From positions 1-64,000 of the forward strand of contig NZ_LAVS01000003.1 of NCBI RefSeq assembly GCF_000986865.1: a stretch of DNA of 64,000 nucleotides. Direction: 5' to 3'. Origin of the DNA: Rheinheimera mesophila (GTDB lineage Bacteria; Pseudomonadota; Gammaproteobacteria; Enterobacterales; Alteromonadaceae). Below are positions 46,451 to 58,571 of this stretch, in pieces. Position numbers and translations under genes: made by a program. The notes under the pieces are model-generated. The model saw only the letters and a list, made by a program, of their open reading frames with translations, did not search any database and had not been told where the DNA came from. Each line of letters begins with the position of its first letter. Position 1 is the stretch's first letter.

Positions 46451-46460
46451 TTCTGACCCC
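46435..46460. repeat. REP-like palindrome 1 (GGGGTCAGAACT)
   Basis: A perfect 26-bp palindrome of 12-bp arms, GGGGTCAGAACT and AGTTCTGACCCC, around TT. It overlaps the maeB stop codon. The GGGTCAGA head resembles REP sequences moved by REP-associated tyrosine transposases (from memory). There is no U-tract, so it is not a typical terminator. Confidence 0.7.
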
Positions 46461-46518
46461 AATGTAAGGTATTCGCTCCGGATTGAACAATCTGGTTTGA
46501 ATTGACAAGCTGATCTGT

Positions 46519-46542
46519 GGGTCAGAGCCAAGGCTCTGACCC
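46519..46542. repeat. REP-like palindrome 2 (GGGTCAGAGCC)
   Basis: Palindrome of 11-bp arms GGGTCAGAGCC/GGCTCTGACCC around AA, 58 bp after palindrome 1 and 4 bp before the end of metJ. It shares the GGGTCAGA head with palindrome 1. The two form a pair like a bacterial interspersed mosaic element in the convergent maeB-metJ gap. Confidence 0.7.
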
Positions 46543-46546
46543 GGTG

Positions 46547-46882
46547 TTACTCTTCGTCTGATTCTGCTTCCTGGATCACAGGAATCGGCTTACCCATGCT
46601 GGTCAGAATATTACGCACTTCCAGCGGAATTTGATGTGGATTGTCTTTGCGTAAATCTTCATCTGCCGGCAACGGCTGACCCGTGAAGGCATGCAAAAAA
46701 GCTTCACATAATAATTCGCTATTGGTGGCATGACGCAGGTTGTTCACCTGGCGGCGGGTTCTTTCATCTGTTAATACTTTCAATACATTCAACGGGATAG
46801 AGACTGTGATCTTTTTCACCTGTTCGGACTTCTTTCCGTGTTCCGCATAAGGGTGAACATACTCACCATTCCACTTTGCCAT
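46547..46882 (-). CDS. metJ: Methionine repressor MetJ
   Basis: Ribbon-helix-helix repressor of 111 residues (E. coli 105), nearly identical in its core: [67 protein letters not shown]. With SAM as corepressor it binds tandem met boxes. It is divergent from metB, and the shared gap holds two blocks of met boxes, so it probably controls metB-metL-metF and itself. Confidence 0.97.
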   Translation of the reverse strand: MAKWNGEYVHPYAEHGKKSEQVKKITVSIPLNVLKVLTDERTRRQVNNLRHATNSELLCEAFLHAFTGQPLPADEDLRKDNPHQIPLEVRNILTSMGKPIPVIQEAESDEE

Positions 46883-47015
46883 AGGGATACCTTGATTAGA
46901 TTTAGTTATAGGGTCTGCTGACCTTTGCTACGTTGTCGCGCACGTAAACGTAATTAAGCGAAATTTTACTTCTTTATACTCCTGAGTACAAACTCTGTGC
47001 AAGATTTAATAGTAC

Positions 47016-47077
47016 AGACGTCTAAATGTTTTGACTTCTTATTTTTGCTGAGTATACTTTTAGACGTCTAAACATCT
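47016..47077 (+). promoter_or_regulatory. metB promoter with tandem MetJ boxes
   Basis: Perfect met boxes AGACGTCT occur at 47016-47023 and 47062-47069. Degenerate neighbours are in 8-bp phase: AAATGTTT 47024, TGACTTCT 47032, ATACTTTT 47054 and AAACATCT 47070. A -35 TTGACT (47031-47036) and -10 TATACT (47053-47058), 16 bp apart, lie between and over the boxes, so bound MetJ would block polymerase. Confidence 0.9.
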
Positions 47078-47093
47078 AAAATTGAGGTTTTTT

Positions 47094-48365
47094 ATGAGCA
47101 AACCACATTCAGCCACAGTAGCGGCCCGTGCCGGAATAGCGCAGGACTCCGCCTATGGTGCTGTGACGCCGCCTTTGTATTTAACCTCAACTTATGAACT
47201 CAAAGCCTTTAAACAACCGGGCAAATACGATTATTCACGCTCAAATAACCCAACACGGGATTTGTTAGGTGATGCGTTGGCAGAGCTGGAAGGTGGGGCT
47301 AAGGGGTTAATTACCGGCACTGGCATGTCTGCCTGCCTGTTGGCGCTACAACTGATTGGCCCTGAAGACACCTTAGTGATCCCCCATGACTGTTACGGCG
47401 GTAGTTATCGTTTATTCCTGAATTTAGCGAATCGCAAAAAAGCCTTTAAGCTGGTGGTGGTGAATTTCCAGCAAACCGACTGGGCAGATCAAGTGAAAGC
47501 AGCGCAGCCTAAAATGATTTGGGTCGAAACCCCAAGTAATCCATTGCTGCAAATTACTGATATCAAAGCCACTGCAGAGCTAGCGAAAACACTGAATGCG
47601 ATTTTGGTGGTGGATAACACCTTTTTATCGCCGGCTTTGCAAAATCCTATAGCTTTAGGGGCTGACATAGTCGTGCATTCCACCACTAAGTTTATTAACG
47701 GCCACAGCGACATCGTAGGTGGTGCTTTGATTGCCAAAGACGCCGCAGTGGGCGATGAGCTGAAATGGTGGGCCAATTGTTTAGGTGTGACAGGTGGTGC
47801 TTTTGACGCTTATCAGACCCTACGCGGCCTGCGTACTTTGTTACCCCGTATTAAACACCATCAGCACAATGCGGAGCTGGTAGTCGATTTCCTGCAAAAA
47901 CAGCCATTGGTAGGCCGTGTTTATTACCCTGGCTTAAAAGATCATCCGGGTCATGCCATTGCCAAAGCACAGCAGCACGGTTTTGGTTCTATGTTAAGTT
48001 TTGATTTGGCTGCCGATGAAGCTTATTTAGCGGTATTTTTTGAAGCCCTACAGTGTTTTACTTTGGCTCAGTCTTTAGGTGGCATTGAAAGCTTAATTTG
48101 CCATCCGGGTTCTATGACGCATGCCTCTTTAGATGCTGCTACGCAAAAAGCCGCAGGCATAGGCCCGACTTTGATTCGTTTATCTGTAGGTATTGAAGAC
48201 GCGCAGGATTTAATCGCTGATCTGGCGCAGGCTTTTGCTGCTGTTGAAGCTGCAGTACAGCAAAAGGCTAAAACACCAAGCGTACGGTCAGGATCTGCAA
48301 CTGCTGCAGAGAAAAGCGCACAGCAGCAATTCAGATTAAACCCGGCACTGAGTGTGTTGTGGTAG
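47094..48365 (+). CDS. metB: Cystathionine gamma-synthase
   Basis: PLP-dependent enzyme of 423 residues joining an activated homoserine ester with cysteine. Motifs: YDYSRSNNPTRDLL, ETPSNPLLQITDI, and STTKFINGHSDIVGGA with PLP-binding Lys199. The start is ATG 47094 behind GAGG; a 12-bp longer in-frame start lacks a ribosome site. The C-terminal ~40 residues (QKAKTPSVRSGSATAAEKSAQQQF) are Ala/Ser/Gln-rich and look like an added flexible tail. First gene of metB-metL-metF. Confidence 0.93.
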   Translation: MSKPHSATVAARAGIAQDSAYGAVTPPLYLTSTYELKAFKQPGKYDYSRSNNPTRDLLGDALAELEGGAKGLITGTGMSACLLALQLIGPEDTLVIPHDCYGGSYRLFLNLANRKKAFKLVVVNFQQTDWADQVKAAQPKMIWVETPSNPLLQITDIKATAELAKTLNAILVVDNTFLSPALQNPIALGADIVVHSTTKFINGHSDIVGGALIAKDAAVGDELKWWANCLGVTGGAFDAYQTLRGLRTLLPRIKHHQHNAELVVDFLQKQPLVGRVYYPGLKDHPGHAIAKAQQHGFGSMLSFDLAADEAYLAVFFEALQCFTLAQSLGGIESLICHPGSMTHASLDAATQKAAGIGPTLIRLSVGIEDAQDLIADLAQAFAAVEAAVQQKAKTPSVRSGSATAAEKSAQQQFRLNPALSVLW

Positions 48366-48375
48366 GTGGTGAGTG

Positions 48376-51674
<3,299 letters not shown>

Positions 51675-51687
51675 AGCCATTAAACTG

Positions 51688-52218
51688 ATGAACGACAGAT
51701 GCTTTTTAAGTTTGAAGTTCAGCCCGCAACAAAAGGAGCTATTGCGGGCTTATCAGCGGCATGAACTGTGTCCGGATGCCAAATGGCATCCAGCCGATAA
51801 TCTGCATTTAACCCTGGTGTTTTTAGGCCAGCAAGCGGCCTCAGTACAGCAGCAATTATGGACACAAAGCCTTGAGCTGCTGCGACATGTCCGTCCAATT
51901 GAACTTTGTTTTAACCAGTTAAATCAGTTTAGTAAGGCCAAAGTGTTGTATCTGGGGTTGTCTGAGCCTGCTGCTTTGCTGCTATTGCAACAGCAGTTGC
52001 AGCAACTGGCTTTGCCCTATCTGAATGCGCCTGTGCCGGAAGTTTTTGTACCTCATGTGACCCTTGCCCGTAAGTTTCAGTCTGGCTATGCTTTTCCTTT
52101 AACTGTTGAGCCATTGCACCTGCTTTGCACTGAAGTGGCTTTGTATCACTCCATCAGCACAAACTCTGGCGTCAGCTATCAGCCAGTGTGTACTTATACT
52201 TTAGTCCCAAACAACTAA
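51688..52218 (+). CDS. thpR: RNA 2',3'-cyclic phosphodiesterase (2H family)
   Basis: Protein of 176 residues in the 2H phosphoesterase (LigT/ThpR) family. It carries the two catalytic tetrapeptides HLTL (in NLHLTLVFLG) and HVTL (in VPHVTLARKF), with the family start CFLSLKFSPQQKELL. It acts on cyclic phosphate RNA ends or related substrates. The start is at ATG 51688, 13 bp after metF. An earlier in-frame start lies inside metF. It may be carried passively in the met transcript. Confidence 0.85.
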   Translation: MNDRCFLSLKFSPQQKELLRAYQRHELCPDAKWHPADNLHLTLVFLGQQAASVQQQLWTQSLELLRHVRPIELCFNQLNQFSKAKVLYLGLSEPAALLLLQQQLQQLALPYLNAPVPEVFVPHVTLARKFQSGYAFPLTVEPLHLLCTEVALYHSISTNSGVSYQPVCTYTLVPNN

Positions 52219-52295
52219 ATCTTTGTTCGGCATCAATACCTTAGTCGCCAAACTTAGTTACACTGAATTGGTATTTGGCTACCGGATAGATTCAG

Positions 52296-54050
52296 ATGTC
52301 GCACCGCTCTTATTTGTTTTCTTTGCGTATTGGTCATGCGCTGCGGGAGTGCCTTGCCGAAGGCTATAGCTTTGGCACTTTTAAACTGGATCTGCTGGCG
52401 GGGATCACTGTAGGCATCATTGCCATTCCACTGGCGATGGCACTGGCGATAGCCAGTGGTGTAGCGCCGCAATATGGTTTGTATACCGCTGTGATCGCAG
52501 GTTTTTTGATAGCCTTGACTGGTGGTTCGCGTTACAGCATTAGCGGGCCTACCGCGGCTTTTGTGGTGATCTTGTACCCTGTGGCACAAAGTTATGGCCT
52601 GGCAGGGCTGCTGCTGGCCACCATTTTGTCTGGGGTGATGCTGATTATCATGGCCACTTTGCGGTTTGGCCGTTTTATTGAATACATCCCCGAAGCTGTC
52701 ACCTTAGGTTTTACCAGCGGCATTGCTGTGGTGATTGCCACTTTACAAATTAAAGATGTGTTTGGTTTACCGATAGACAAACTATCTGAACACTATCTGG
52801 AAAAACTGCAGCAATTATCTTTGGCTTTGCCTGATCTGCATTGGCCGTCCTTGCTGGTGGCTGCTGTCACTTTAACTGTGATGCTGCTCTGGCCTAAACT
52901 CAAACTGCCTTTACCGCCGCATTTACCTGCTATTGTGGTAGCGACCTGTTTAGCCATGGCGTTGGCCCACTTTGGTTTGGAGCTGGATACCATAGGCAGC
53001 CGATTTAGTTATCTGTTGCCTGATGGTTCTTTAGGACAGGGCATTCCGGCTGTACTGCCTGAATTCAGCTGGCCCTGGTTACAGCCAGGCCCTGATGGTC
53101 AGGCGTTAGAATTCAGCACTCAACTGGTGAAAGACTTATTGGCAGCAGCTTTTGCTATGGCCATGCTGGGGGCCATTGAATCTTTGCTGTGTGCCGTGGT
53201 ACTGGATGGGATGACAGGACGCAGGCACAGCGCCAACAGTGAATTATTAGGTCAGGGTATTGGCAATATAGTAGCGCCATTTTTAGGAGGTTTTACTGCG
53301 ACGGCTGCTTTAGCCCGCTCCGCAGCCAATGTAAGGGCAGGGGCCCAATCGCCGGTCGCAGCTATGGTTCATGCCTTGGTGGTGTTATTGGCTTTGCTGA
53401 TGCTGGCCCCTGTTTTGGCTTATTTGCCTATGGCGGCTATGGCGGCGTTACTGTTGGTGGTGGCCTGGAATATGAGTGAAGCGCCCAAAGCTGTGCATCT
53501 GTTAAAAACGGCACCCCGTAACGATATTATTATTTTCCTGATTTGTTTTGGTTGTACTGTGCTGTTTGATATGGTCATTGCCATTAGCTGTGGCATGGTG
53601 ATCGCGGCCTTTTTCTTTGTGAAACAAGTGGCGGATATGACCCGCGTTGCTGATATCAGCCATAACAGAAAATATCTTTCTGAACCTTTGCCTGAAGGCT
53701 GGAAAGCATTTCGCATTAGCGGCCCTTTGTTTTTTGCCGCAGCAGACCGGGTTTTTGGCGAGTTGTCGCTCAAACTCAAACAGCAGCAAGGCGCTATTTT
53801 AGTGATGGATGCTGTGACTTTGATGGATGCGGGCGGGCTCTCAGCCTTTACCAAGCTGGTCAGTCTGGCGGAAAAGCAGGGCATTCATTTACTGGTGACA
53901 GATTTAAGCTTTCAACCGCTCAAAACGCTGGCCAAAGCCAGGGTGCAACCTTTACCCGGTATTTTGAGTTTTTATTCAAGCTTAGCTGATGCACTCAGCA
54001 GTCTGCCCGGCCAGAGCATTGACCCTCAGGGCGAAGCTGTAGGTTTATGA
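52296..54050 (+). CDS. SulP-family anion transporter with STAS domain
   Basis: Membrane transporter of 584 residues. About twelve to fourteen hydrophobic helices (residues 20-440) have the signature ALAIASGVAPQYGLYTAVIAGFLIALTGGSRYSISGPTAAF. A STAS domain (about 465-570) begins around GWKAFRISGPLFFAAADRVF and includes ILVMDAVTLMDAGGLSAF. SulP proteins carry sulfate, bicarbonate, dicarboxylates or chloride; the specificity is not readable. It is monocistronic by position. Confidence 0.88.
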   Translation: MSHRSYLFSLRIGHALRECLAEGYSFGTFKLDLLAGITVGIIAIPLAMALAIASGVAPQYGLYTAVIAGFLIALTGGSRYSISGPTAAFVVILYPVAQSYGLAGLLLATILSGVMLIIMATLRFGRFIEYIPEAVTLGFTSGIAVVIATLQIKDVFGLPIDKLSEHYLEKLQQLSLALPDLHWPSLLVAAVTLTVMLLWPKLKLPLPPHLPAIVVATCLAMALAHFGLELDTIGSRFSYLLPDGSLGQGIPAVLPEFSWPWLQPGPDGQALEFSTQLVKDLLAAAFAMAMLGAIESLLCAVVLDGMTGRRHSANSELLGQGIGNIVAPFLGGFTATAALARSAANVRAGAQSPVAAMVHALVVLLALLMLAPVLAYLPMAAMAALLLVVAWNMSEAPKAVHLLKTAPRNDIIIFLICFGCTVLFDMVIAISCGMVIAAFFFVKQVADMTRVADISHNRKYLSEPLPEGWKAFRISGPLFFAAADRVFGELSLKLKQQQGAILVMDAVTLMDAGGLSAFTKLVSLAEKQGIHLLVTDLSFQPLKTLAKARVQPLPGILSFYSSLADALSSLPGQSIDPQGEAVGL

Positions 54051-54142
54051 GGTGAGCTGTACAGCTATGTATGACTTCTGCCTTTAACTATTTTGGTCTA
54101 AGCTGTGCTCTTTGTGCAGTTTCGACCAGCTTTGTTTGAGTT

Positions 54143-54181
54143 TATGAATCAAATAAAATAAAAATTCACTAATTCAGCATA
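54143..54181 (+). promoter_or_regulatory. Candidate ArgR boxes upstream of argC
   Basis: Half-sites of the ARG box (TNTGAAT...ATTCANA) crowd an A/T-rich stretch: TATGAAT at 54143-54149, ATTCACT at 54164-54170 and ATTCA at 54172-54176. They are about 100-135 bp before the argC start. Spacing between intact half-sites is not ideal, so this is a degenerate operator at best. Confidence 0.4.
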
Positions 54182-54278
54182 ATAATTCTTGAAACTGCAT
54201 GGCGAAGCCACTACACTGGCCACACTTTTTTGGCGTGGCCTTCATTTATTATTTTTGTTTTCGGAGACTCAGCGACCT

Positions 54279-55319
54279 ATGTCCACTCAATCCACTTCCT
54301 CTACCACCAAACTGCGCAGTGCTGTCTTAGGTGCTGCCGGCTACAGCGGCGCTGAATTGGCCGTGATGTTGGCACGGAACCCGTATTTTGAGTTGAGTTA
54401 CGCTTTTGCATCCGCTGGCCGCGCTGCTGAGCCTTTTTCTAATTTATATCCACGTTATCAGGGCGTTGTAGATATCCAGGTTCAGCCGTGGACAGACGAT
54501 TTAGTGGAAGACTTAGCTGACAAACTGGATGTGGCGTTTTTAGCTTTACCGCACGAAGCCAGCGAAGCGGTGACGCCTTTATTATTGGCCAAAGGCATAG
54601 CTGTGTTCGATTTATCCGGCGCTTTCCGGTTAAAAGACCCGGCTTTGTACCCGAAGTATTATGGTTATGAGCATCAGCATCCGGAGCTGCTGGATCAAGC
54701 TGTGTATTCATTAATGGAATGGTTAGATAAGCCGTTACCACAGTTGGTTTCCGTGCCGGGTTGTTACCCAACGGCTTGCTCGCTGGCCTTATTGCCCTTG
54801 TTAAAAGCAGGTTTAGTGGCCGATGGTTGTATTCCTGTGATTAACGCCACCAGTGGTGTGTCAGGGGCTGGCCGTAAAGCAGCGTTAAACACCTCATTTT
54901 GTGAAGTGGGCTTGAATGCTTATGGTTTCTTTCAACACAGACACAGACCTGAAATCGAACAGAATTTGGGCCGCAAAGTAGTGTTTACGCCTCATTTAGG
55001 CAACTTTAAGCGTGGCATTCTGGCCACCAGCGTGGTGACCTTAAAATCTGGTGTTAATGCAGAGCAGGTCGCTGCTGCTTTCCAGCAGGCTTACGCTGCC
55101 AAGCCATTAGTACGTTTAGTCAATCATTCGCCCAATGTGGCTGATGTGGCTGGCACACCATTTTGTGATATCCACTGGCAACAGGACGGTGAGCAACTGG
55201 TGATTGTGTCCGCTATTGATAACTTGCTCAAAGGTGCTGCTGCTCAGGCGATGCAGGCAGCCAATATTAAATTTGGTGCACCTGAAACCGCAGGTTTATT
55301 TGCAGGAGCAGCAGAATGA
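54279..55319 (+). CDS. argC: N-acetyl-gamma-glutamyl-phosphate reductase
   Basis: Third step of arginine synthesis, 346 residues. N-terminal NADP site LRSAVLGAAGYSGAELAVMLARNP; catalytic Cys162 in VPGCYPTACSLALLPL; later VSGAGRKA and HRHRPEIEQNLG. Start ATG 54279 (MSTQSTSSTTKLRS) with GGAG upstream; the longer frame to 54189 has no signal or family match. First gene of argCBFGH; the argB ATG overlaps its stop (ATGA). Confidence 0.96.
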   Translation: MSTQSTSSTTKLRSAVLGAAGYSGAELAVMLARNPYFELSYAFASAGRAAEPFSNLYPRYQGVVDIQVQPWTDDLVEDLADKLDVAFLALPHEASEAVTPLLLAKGIAVFDLSGAFRLKDPALYPKYYGYEHQHPELLDQAVYSLMEWLDKPLPQLVSVPGCYPTACSLALLPLLKAGLVADGCIPVINATSGVSGAGRKAALNTSFCEVGLNAYGFFQHRHRPEIEQNLGRKVVFTPHLGNFKRGILATSVVTLKSGVNAEQVAAAFQQAYAAKPLVRLVNHSPNVADVAGTPFCDIHWQQDGEQLVIVSAIDNLLKGAAAQAMQAANIKFGAPETAGLFAGAAE

Positions 55320-56098
55320 GCCAGACACCTTTAGTTCTTAAAATGGGTGGCCGTTTATTACAGGATCAGGCCGCTTTAGATGCCTTATTAAAAGTTTGTG
55401 CCGAGCTGAAAACTCAGTATCCGATCGTACTGGTGCATGGCGGTGGTGATCAGGTCGATCAGTGGCTGGCTAAATTTGGCTTCGAGACGCAGAAAATTGA
55501 TGGCCAACGGGTATCACCAGCCGAACAAATGCCGGTGATCACCGGTGCTTTAGACGGTGCTGTCAACGCAGATATGGTGGCCCGCGCCACGTTGCAGGGA
55601 TTAAATCCTGTAGGTTTAAGCCTGGCTGCAGGTGGCAGTCTGGAGTTTGACATTAATCATAAATTGGGTGCTGTGGGTATAGCCAAAGCAGGCAACCCAC
55701 TGTTATTGACTACTTTGTTAGCTCAGGGTTTTACTCCAGTGTTCAGCTCCATTGGTTTAAGTGCCGAAGGCCAGCTGTTAAATGTAAACGCAGATATTGC
55801 AGCCGCTGCTATTTGTCAGCTGGTGCAGGGCCAACTGGTTTTACTGACCGATGTGCCAGGTATTCTCGACGCCAATATGCAGCTTATCCCCACTTTAACT
55901 GCCGCAGAAGCAGAGCAACTGGTGCATGATGGTGTGATTAAAGGCGGCATGAAAGTAAAACTGGATGCCGCGCTCGAAACCGCGCAGGCACTGAAACGTA
56001 ATATTACAGTGGCAGGATGGCAGCATCCGGACGATTTATTAAAGTTGATGCAACAAGAAGCAGTAGGTACTTGCATCGTGTATACCCTTCGTTCTTGA
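55316..56098 (+). CDS. argB: Acetylglutamate kinase, C-terminus inside a repeat
   Basis: Amino-acid kinase of 260 residues for the second arginine step. It shows the glycine-rich VLKMGGRLLQDQ start, VLVHGGGDQVDQWL, GQRVSPAEQMPVITGALDGAVN and VLLTDVPGILDA, and ends GTCIVYTLRS. The last five codons (YTLRS) and the stop lie within the ATACCC/GGGTAT repeat (from 56082), so the C-terminus has been rebuilt by the element. E. coli ArgB (258 residues) ends similarly in length, so function is probably intact. It is coupled to argC by a 4-bp overlap. Confidence 0.95.
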   Translation: MSQTPLVLKMGGRLLQDQAALDALLKVCAELKTQYPIVLVHGGGDQVDQWLAKFGFETQKIDGQRVSPAEQMPVITGALDGAVNADMVARATLQGLNPVGLSLAAGGSLEFDINHKLGAVGIAKAGNPLLLTTLLAQGFTPVFSSIGLSAEGQLLNVNADIAAAAICQLVQGQLVLLTDVPGILDANMQLIPTLTAAEAEQLVHDGVIKGGMKVKLDAALETAQALKRNITVAGWQHPDDLLKLMQQEAVGTCIVYTLRS

Positions 56099-56263
56099 AG
56101 CTGCAGCTTTGTAGACTGCGTGCTCTCGCCCCAGTTGTTTGTGGGTCTATGATGGTTGGTTTGAATTGAGAGTTCTCGCTTCAATCCAATTGCGCATAGG
56201 TCACTATGCTCCTGGGGTCTCACGCCCTTGTCGCCTCGCTGCAACTTCAATTACTTTGGGTAT
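56082..56263 (-). repeat. Dispersed ATACCC/GGGTAT palindromic repeat, copy 2
   Basis: A 182-bp element, inverted relative to copy 1, bounded by ATACCC (56082-56087) and GGGTAT (56258-56263). The ends match copy 1 closely (CTTGAAGCTGCAGC, CTCTCGCCCCA, CTTGTCGCCTCGCTGCAACT). The middle carries about 58 extra bases. It begins inside the end of argB and fills most of the argB-argF gap. Confidence 0.85.
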
Positions 56264-56308
56264 ATAGCCACATCAATTGATTTGATGAGTCTATTGATCC
56301 CGAAACAA

Positions 56309-56329
56309 AACACACCATAAGGGTGTGTT
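56309..56329 (+). other. Hairpin in the argF leader
   Basis: 8-bp stem AACACACC/GGTGTGTT with a 5-nt loop, 44 bp before the argF start and after the repeat. No U-tract. It may simply block the entry of upstream structure, or it may tune translation. Confidence 0.35.
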
Positions 56330-56372
56330 GCAACGATAAGGATGCCGCTTAGCGGACATGCAGTGTGTTTTT

Positions 56373-57287
56373 ATGAGTAAATTAACCCAGCTTTTATGTT
56401 TAGCTGAATTAGACCAGAAACAATTATCCGACCTGCTGGAGCTTGGGCTTCAGATCAAACAAAACCCAGAGCAGTACAGCTCTGCACTCAAAGGCAAAAG
56501 CATTGCCTTGTTGTTTGAAAAACCTTCGTTGCGAACCCGAGTCAGCTTTGATGTAGGGATCAATAAATTAGGTGGTCACAGTGTCTATCTGGATCAGCAA
56601 AACGGAGCTATGGGCGTACGCGAATCCGTAGAAGATTTTGGCAGTAATCTGGCCTGTTGGTGTGATGCCATAGTGGCGCGGGTTTATTCTCAGAAAACAT
56701 TAGTGCAACTGGCACAAAGCAGCAAAAAACCAGTGATTAACGCACTGAGTGATTTGTACCATCCTTGTCAGGCGCTGGCCGATTTACTGACCTTAAAAGA
56801 GCATTATGGCGATTTAAGCAAGGTGCATCTGGCTTTTGTTGGCGACGGTAACAATGTCTGCCACTCGCTGATGTTAGGTGCTGCCATTATGGGCATGACG
56901 CTGACTGTGGTCACACCACAGGGCTTTGGTCCTGATGCTCATGTATTGTTACGTGCTCAGGCCATCGCAGAAAAAAGCGGCGCTAAACTGACGTTAAGTC
57001 AGCACGTCTCAGCAGCCGCCGGTGCTGATGCGATTTACACCGACACCTGGTTGTCGATGGGGGCGAAGGCCGACCCTAAACTGGTGGAAAACCTGTTTGC
57101 GCCTTACCAGATCAATACTGCAGTGATGCAGCGTTTAGCCGTCAAACATTTTATGCACTGCCTGCCAGCACATCGTGGGCATGAAGTGACCAGCGAAGTG
57201 CTGGACAGTGATAATTCCTTAGTGTTGCAACAGGCAGAAAACCGTATGCACGCTCAGAATGCCGTATTAGTCAGTTTATTTAGTTGA
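56373..57287 (+). CDS. argF: Ornithine carbamoyltransferase
   Basis: Sixth arginine step, 304 residues from ATG 56373 (an in-frame ATG at 56358 would add five). Carbamoyl-phosphate site [15 protein letters not shown] has Leu in place of the Thr of the classical STRTR motif. Also [12 protein letters not shown] (ornithine/carbamoyl-phosphate contact), [11 protein letters not shown] and [11 protein letters not shown]. The HCLPA motif favours OTCase over acetylornithine carbamoyltransferase. argG starts 8 nt after the stop. The neighbouring repeat may have changed the local ribosome site, since none is obvious for either start. Confidence 0.9.
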   Translation: MSKLTQLLCLAELDQKQLSDLLELGLQIKQNPEQYSSALKGKSIALLFEKPSLRTRVSFDVGINKLGGHSVYLDQQNGAMGVRESVEDFGSNLACWCDAIVARVYSQKTLVQLAQSSKKPVINALSDLYHPCQALADLLTLKEHYGDLSKVHLAFVGDGNNVCHSLMLGAAIMGMTLTVVTPQGFGPDAHVLLRAQAIAEKSGAKLTLSQHVSAAAGADAIYTDTWLSMGAKADPKLVENLFAPYQINTAVMQRLAVKHFMHCLPAHRGHEVTSEVLDSDNSLVLQQAENRMHAQNAVLVSLFS

Positions 57288-57295
57288 GGTTGGAC

Positions 57296-58504
57296 ATGAG
57301 TATCAAAAAAGTAGTGTTAGCGTATTCAGGTGGTTTGGACACATCAGCGATTGTGCCTTGGTTAAAAGACAACTATGACTGTGAAGTCATAGCTTTTGTC
57401 GCCAACGTAGGTCAGGGTGATGAAGAACTGGCTGGTGTGGAAGAAAAAGCCATTAAGTCAGGCGCCAGCTCCTGTTATGTGGTCGACCTGCGTGAAGAAC
57501 TGATCAAAGAAGTGATTTACCCCACCTTAAAAACAGGTGCAGTGTATGAAGGCCAGTATTTACTGGGTACTTCAATGGCACGCCCTGTAATTGCCCGTGC
57601 TCAGGTGGAGCTGGCGCTGAAATTAGGTGCTGATGCGTTATGCCATGGTTGTACTGGTAAAGGTAACGATCAGGTACGGTTTGAAGGCGCGTTTGCTGCC
57701 TTAGCGCCGCAGTTAAAAGTGATAGCGCCATGGCGTGAATGGCAATTTAACTCTCGTCAGTCATTGCTGAATTATCTGGCTGAAAAAAATGTGCCAACCA
57801 CAGCTTCTGCCACCAAAATTTACAGCCGTGATGCCAACTTATGGCATATCTCGCACGAAGGTGGTGAGATTGAAAACCCATGGAATGAGCCATCAGACCA
57901 AATCTGGATGTGGACTAAATCTCCGGAGCAAGCACCGGATAAAGCCGAACATATTCAATTGAGTTTTGAAAAAGGCGAACTGACCAAAATAAATGGTGAA
58001 GTGGTAGCTCCTGTCAAAGCCATTGAAATGCTGAACGCTATAGGTTCGGAGCATGGCGTAGGCCGTATCGACATTGTTGAAAACCGTTTAGTGGGTATGA
58101 AATCCCGTGGCTGTTACGAAACGCCTGGCGGCACTATTTTAGTGGCAGCCTTACGTGCACTGGAGTCTCTGGTCTATGACCGCACTTCACTAAAATACCG
58201 TGAAGAAGTGGGCTTAGAGTTTGCTCAACTGGTTTATGATGGCCGTTGGTTTACGCCGTTAAAAGATGCTTTGTTAGCTGCAGCGACTTCTTTAGCTGAC
58301 CAACTGACAGGTGACATAGTGGTCAAACTGTACAAAGGCAACGTGACTGTAACGCAGCGCCGTTCACCGAACAGCCTGTACTCTGAAGCCTTTGCCACTT
58401 TTGAAGGTGATGAAGTGTACAACCAAAAAGATGCGGCAGGTTTTATCCGCCTCTATAGCTTAGCCAGCCGTATTCGTGCTTTGCACACAAAAGCAGGTCA
58501 GTAA
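57296..58504 (+). CDS. argG: Argininosuccinate synthase
   Basis: Seventh arginine step, 402 residues, the shorter class-1 type common in proteobacteria. ATP-pyrophosphatase loop [18 protein letters not shown]; substrate motifs [30 protein letters not shown] and [24 protein letters not shown]. The start is ATG 57296 with GAGG 8 nt before; the open frame begins at TTG 57284. argH follows after a weak terminator. Confidence 0.97.
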   Translation: MSIKKVVLAYSGGLDTSAIVPWLKDNYDCEVIAFVANVGQGDEELAGVEEKAIKSGASSCYVVDLREELIKEVIYPTLKTGAVYEGQYLLGTSMARPVIARAQVELALKLGADALCHGCTGKGNDQVRFEGAFAALAPQLKVIAPWREWQFNSRQSLLNYLAEKNVPTTASATKIYSRDANLWHISHEGGEIENPWNEPSDQIWMWTKSPEQAPDKAEHIQLSFEKGELTKINGEVVAPVKAIEMLNAIGSEHGVGRIDIVENRLVGMKSRGCYETPGGTILVAALRALESLVYDRTSLKYREEVGLEFAQLVYDGRWFTPLKDALLAAATSLADQLTGDIVVKLYKGNVTVTQRRSPNSLYSEAFATFEGDEVYNQKDAAGFIRLYSLASRIRALHTKAGQ

Positions 58505-58524
58505 TTTTTGGTCTGAAGTTCAGG

Positions 58525-58548
58525 GCAGCCCGACCGGGCCGCTTTTTT
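58525..58548 (+). terminator. Weak terminator between argG and argH
   Basis: Short GC stem GCAGCCC/GGGCCGC (one mismatch) with a 4-nt loop, then TTTTTT. It may partially end transcription before argH, in which case argH is read through at a lower level. Confidence 0.55.
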
Positions 58549-58571
58549 AATACAGTTTTGGGGTATTTATC

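Noticed and set aside
46435-46542. The maeB-metJ palindromes as a bidirectional terminator
   Set aside because: Neither has a U-tract on either strand; shared GGGTCAGA heads fit a REP pair better.
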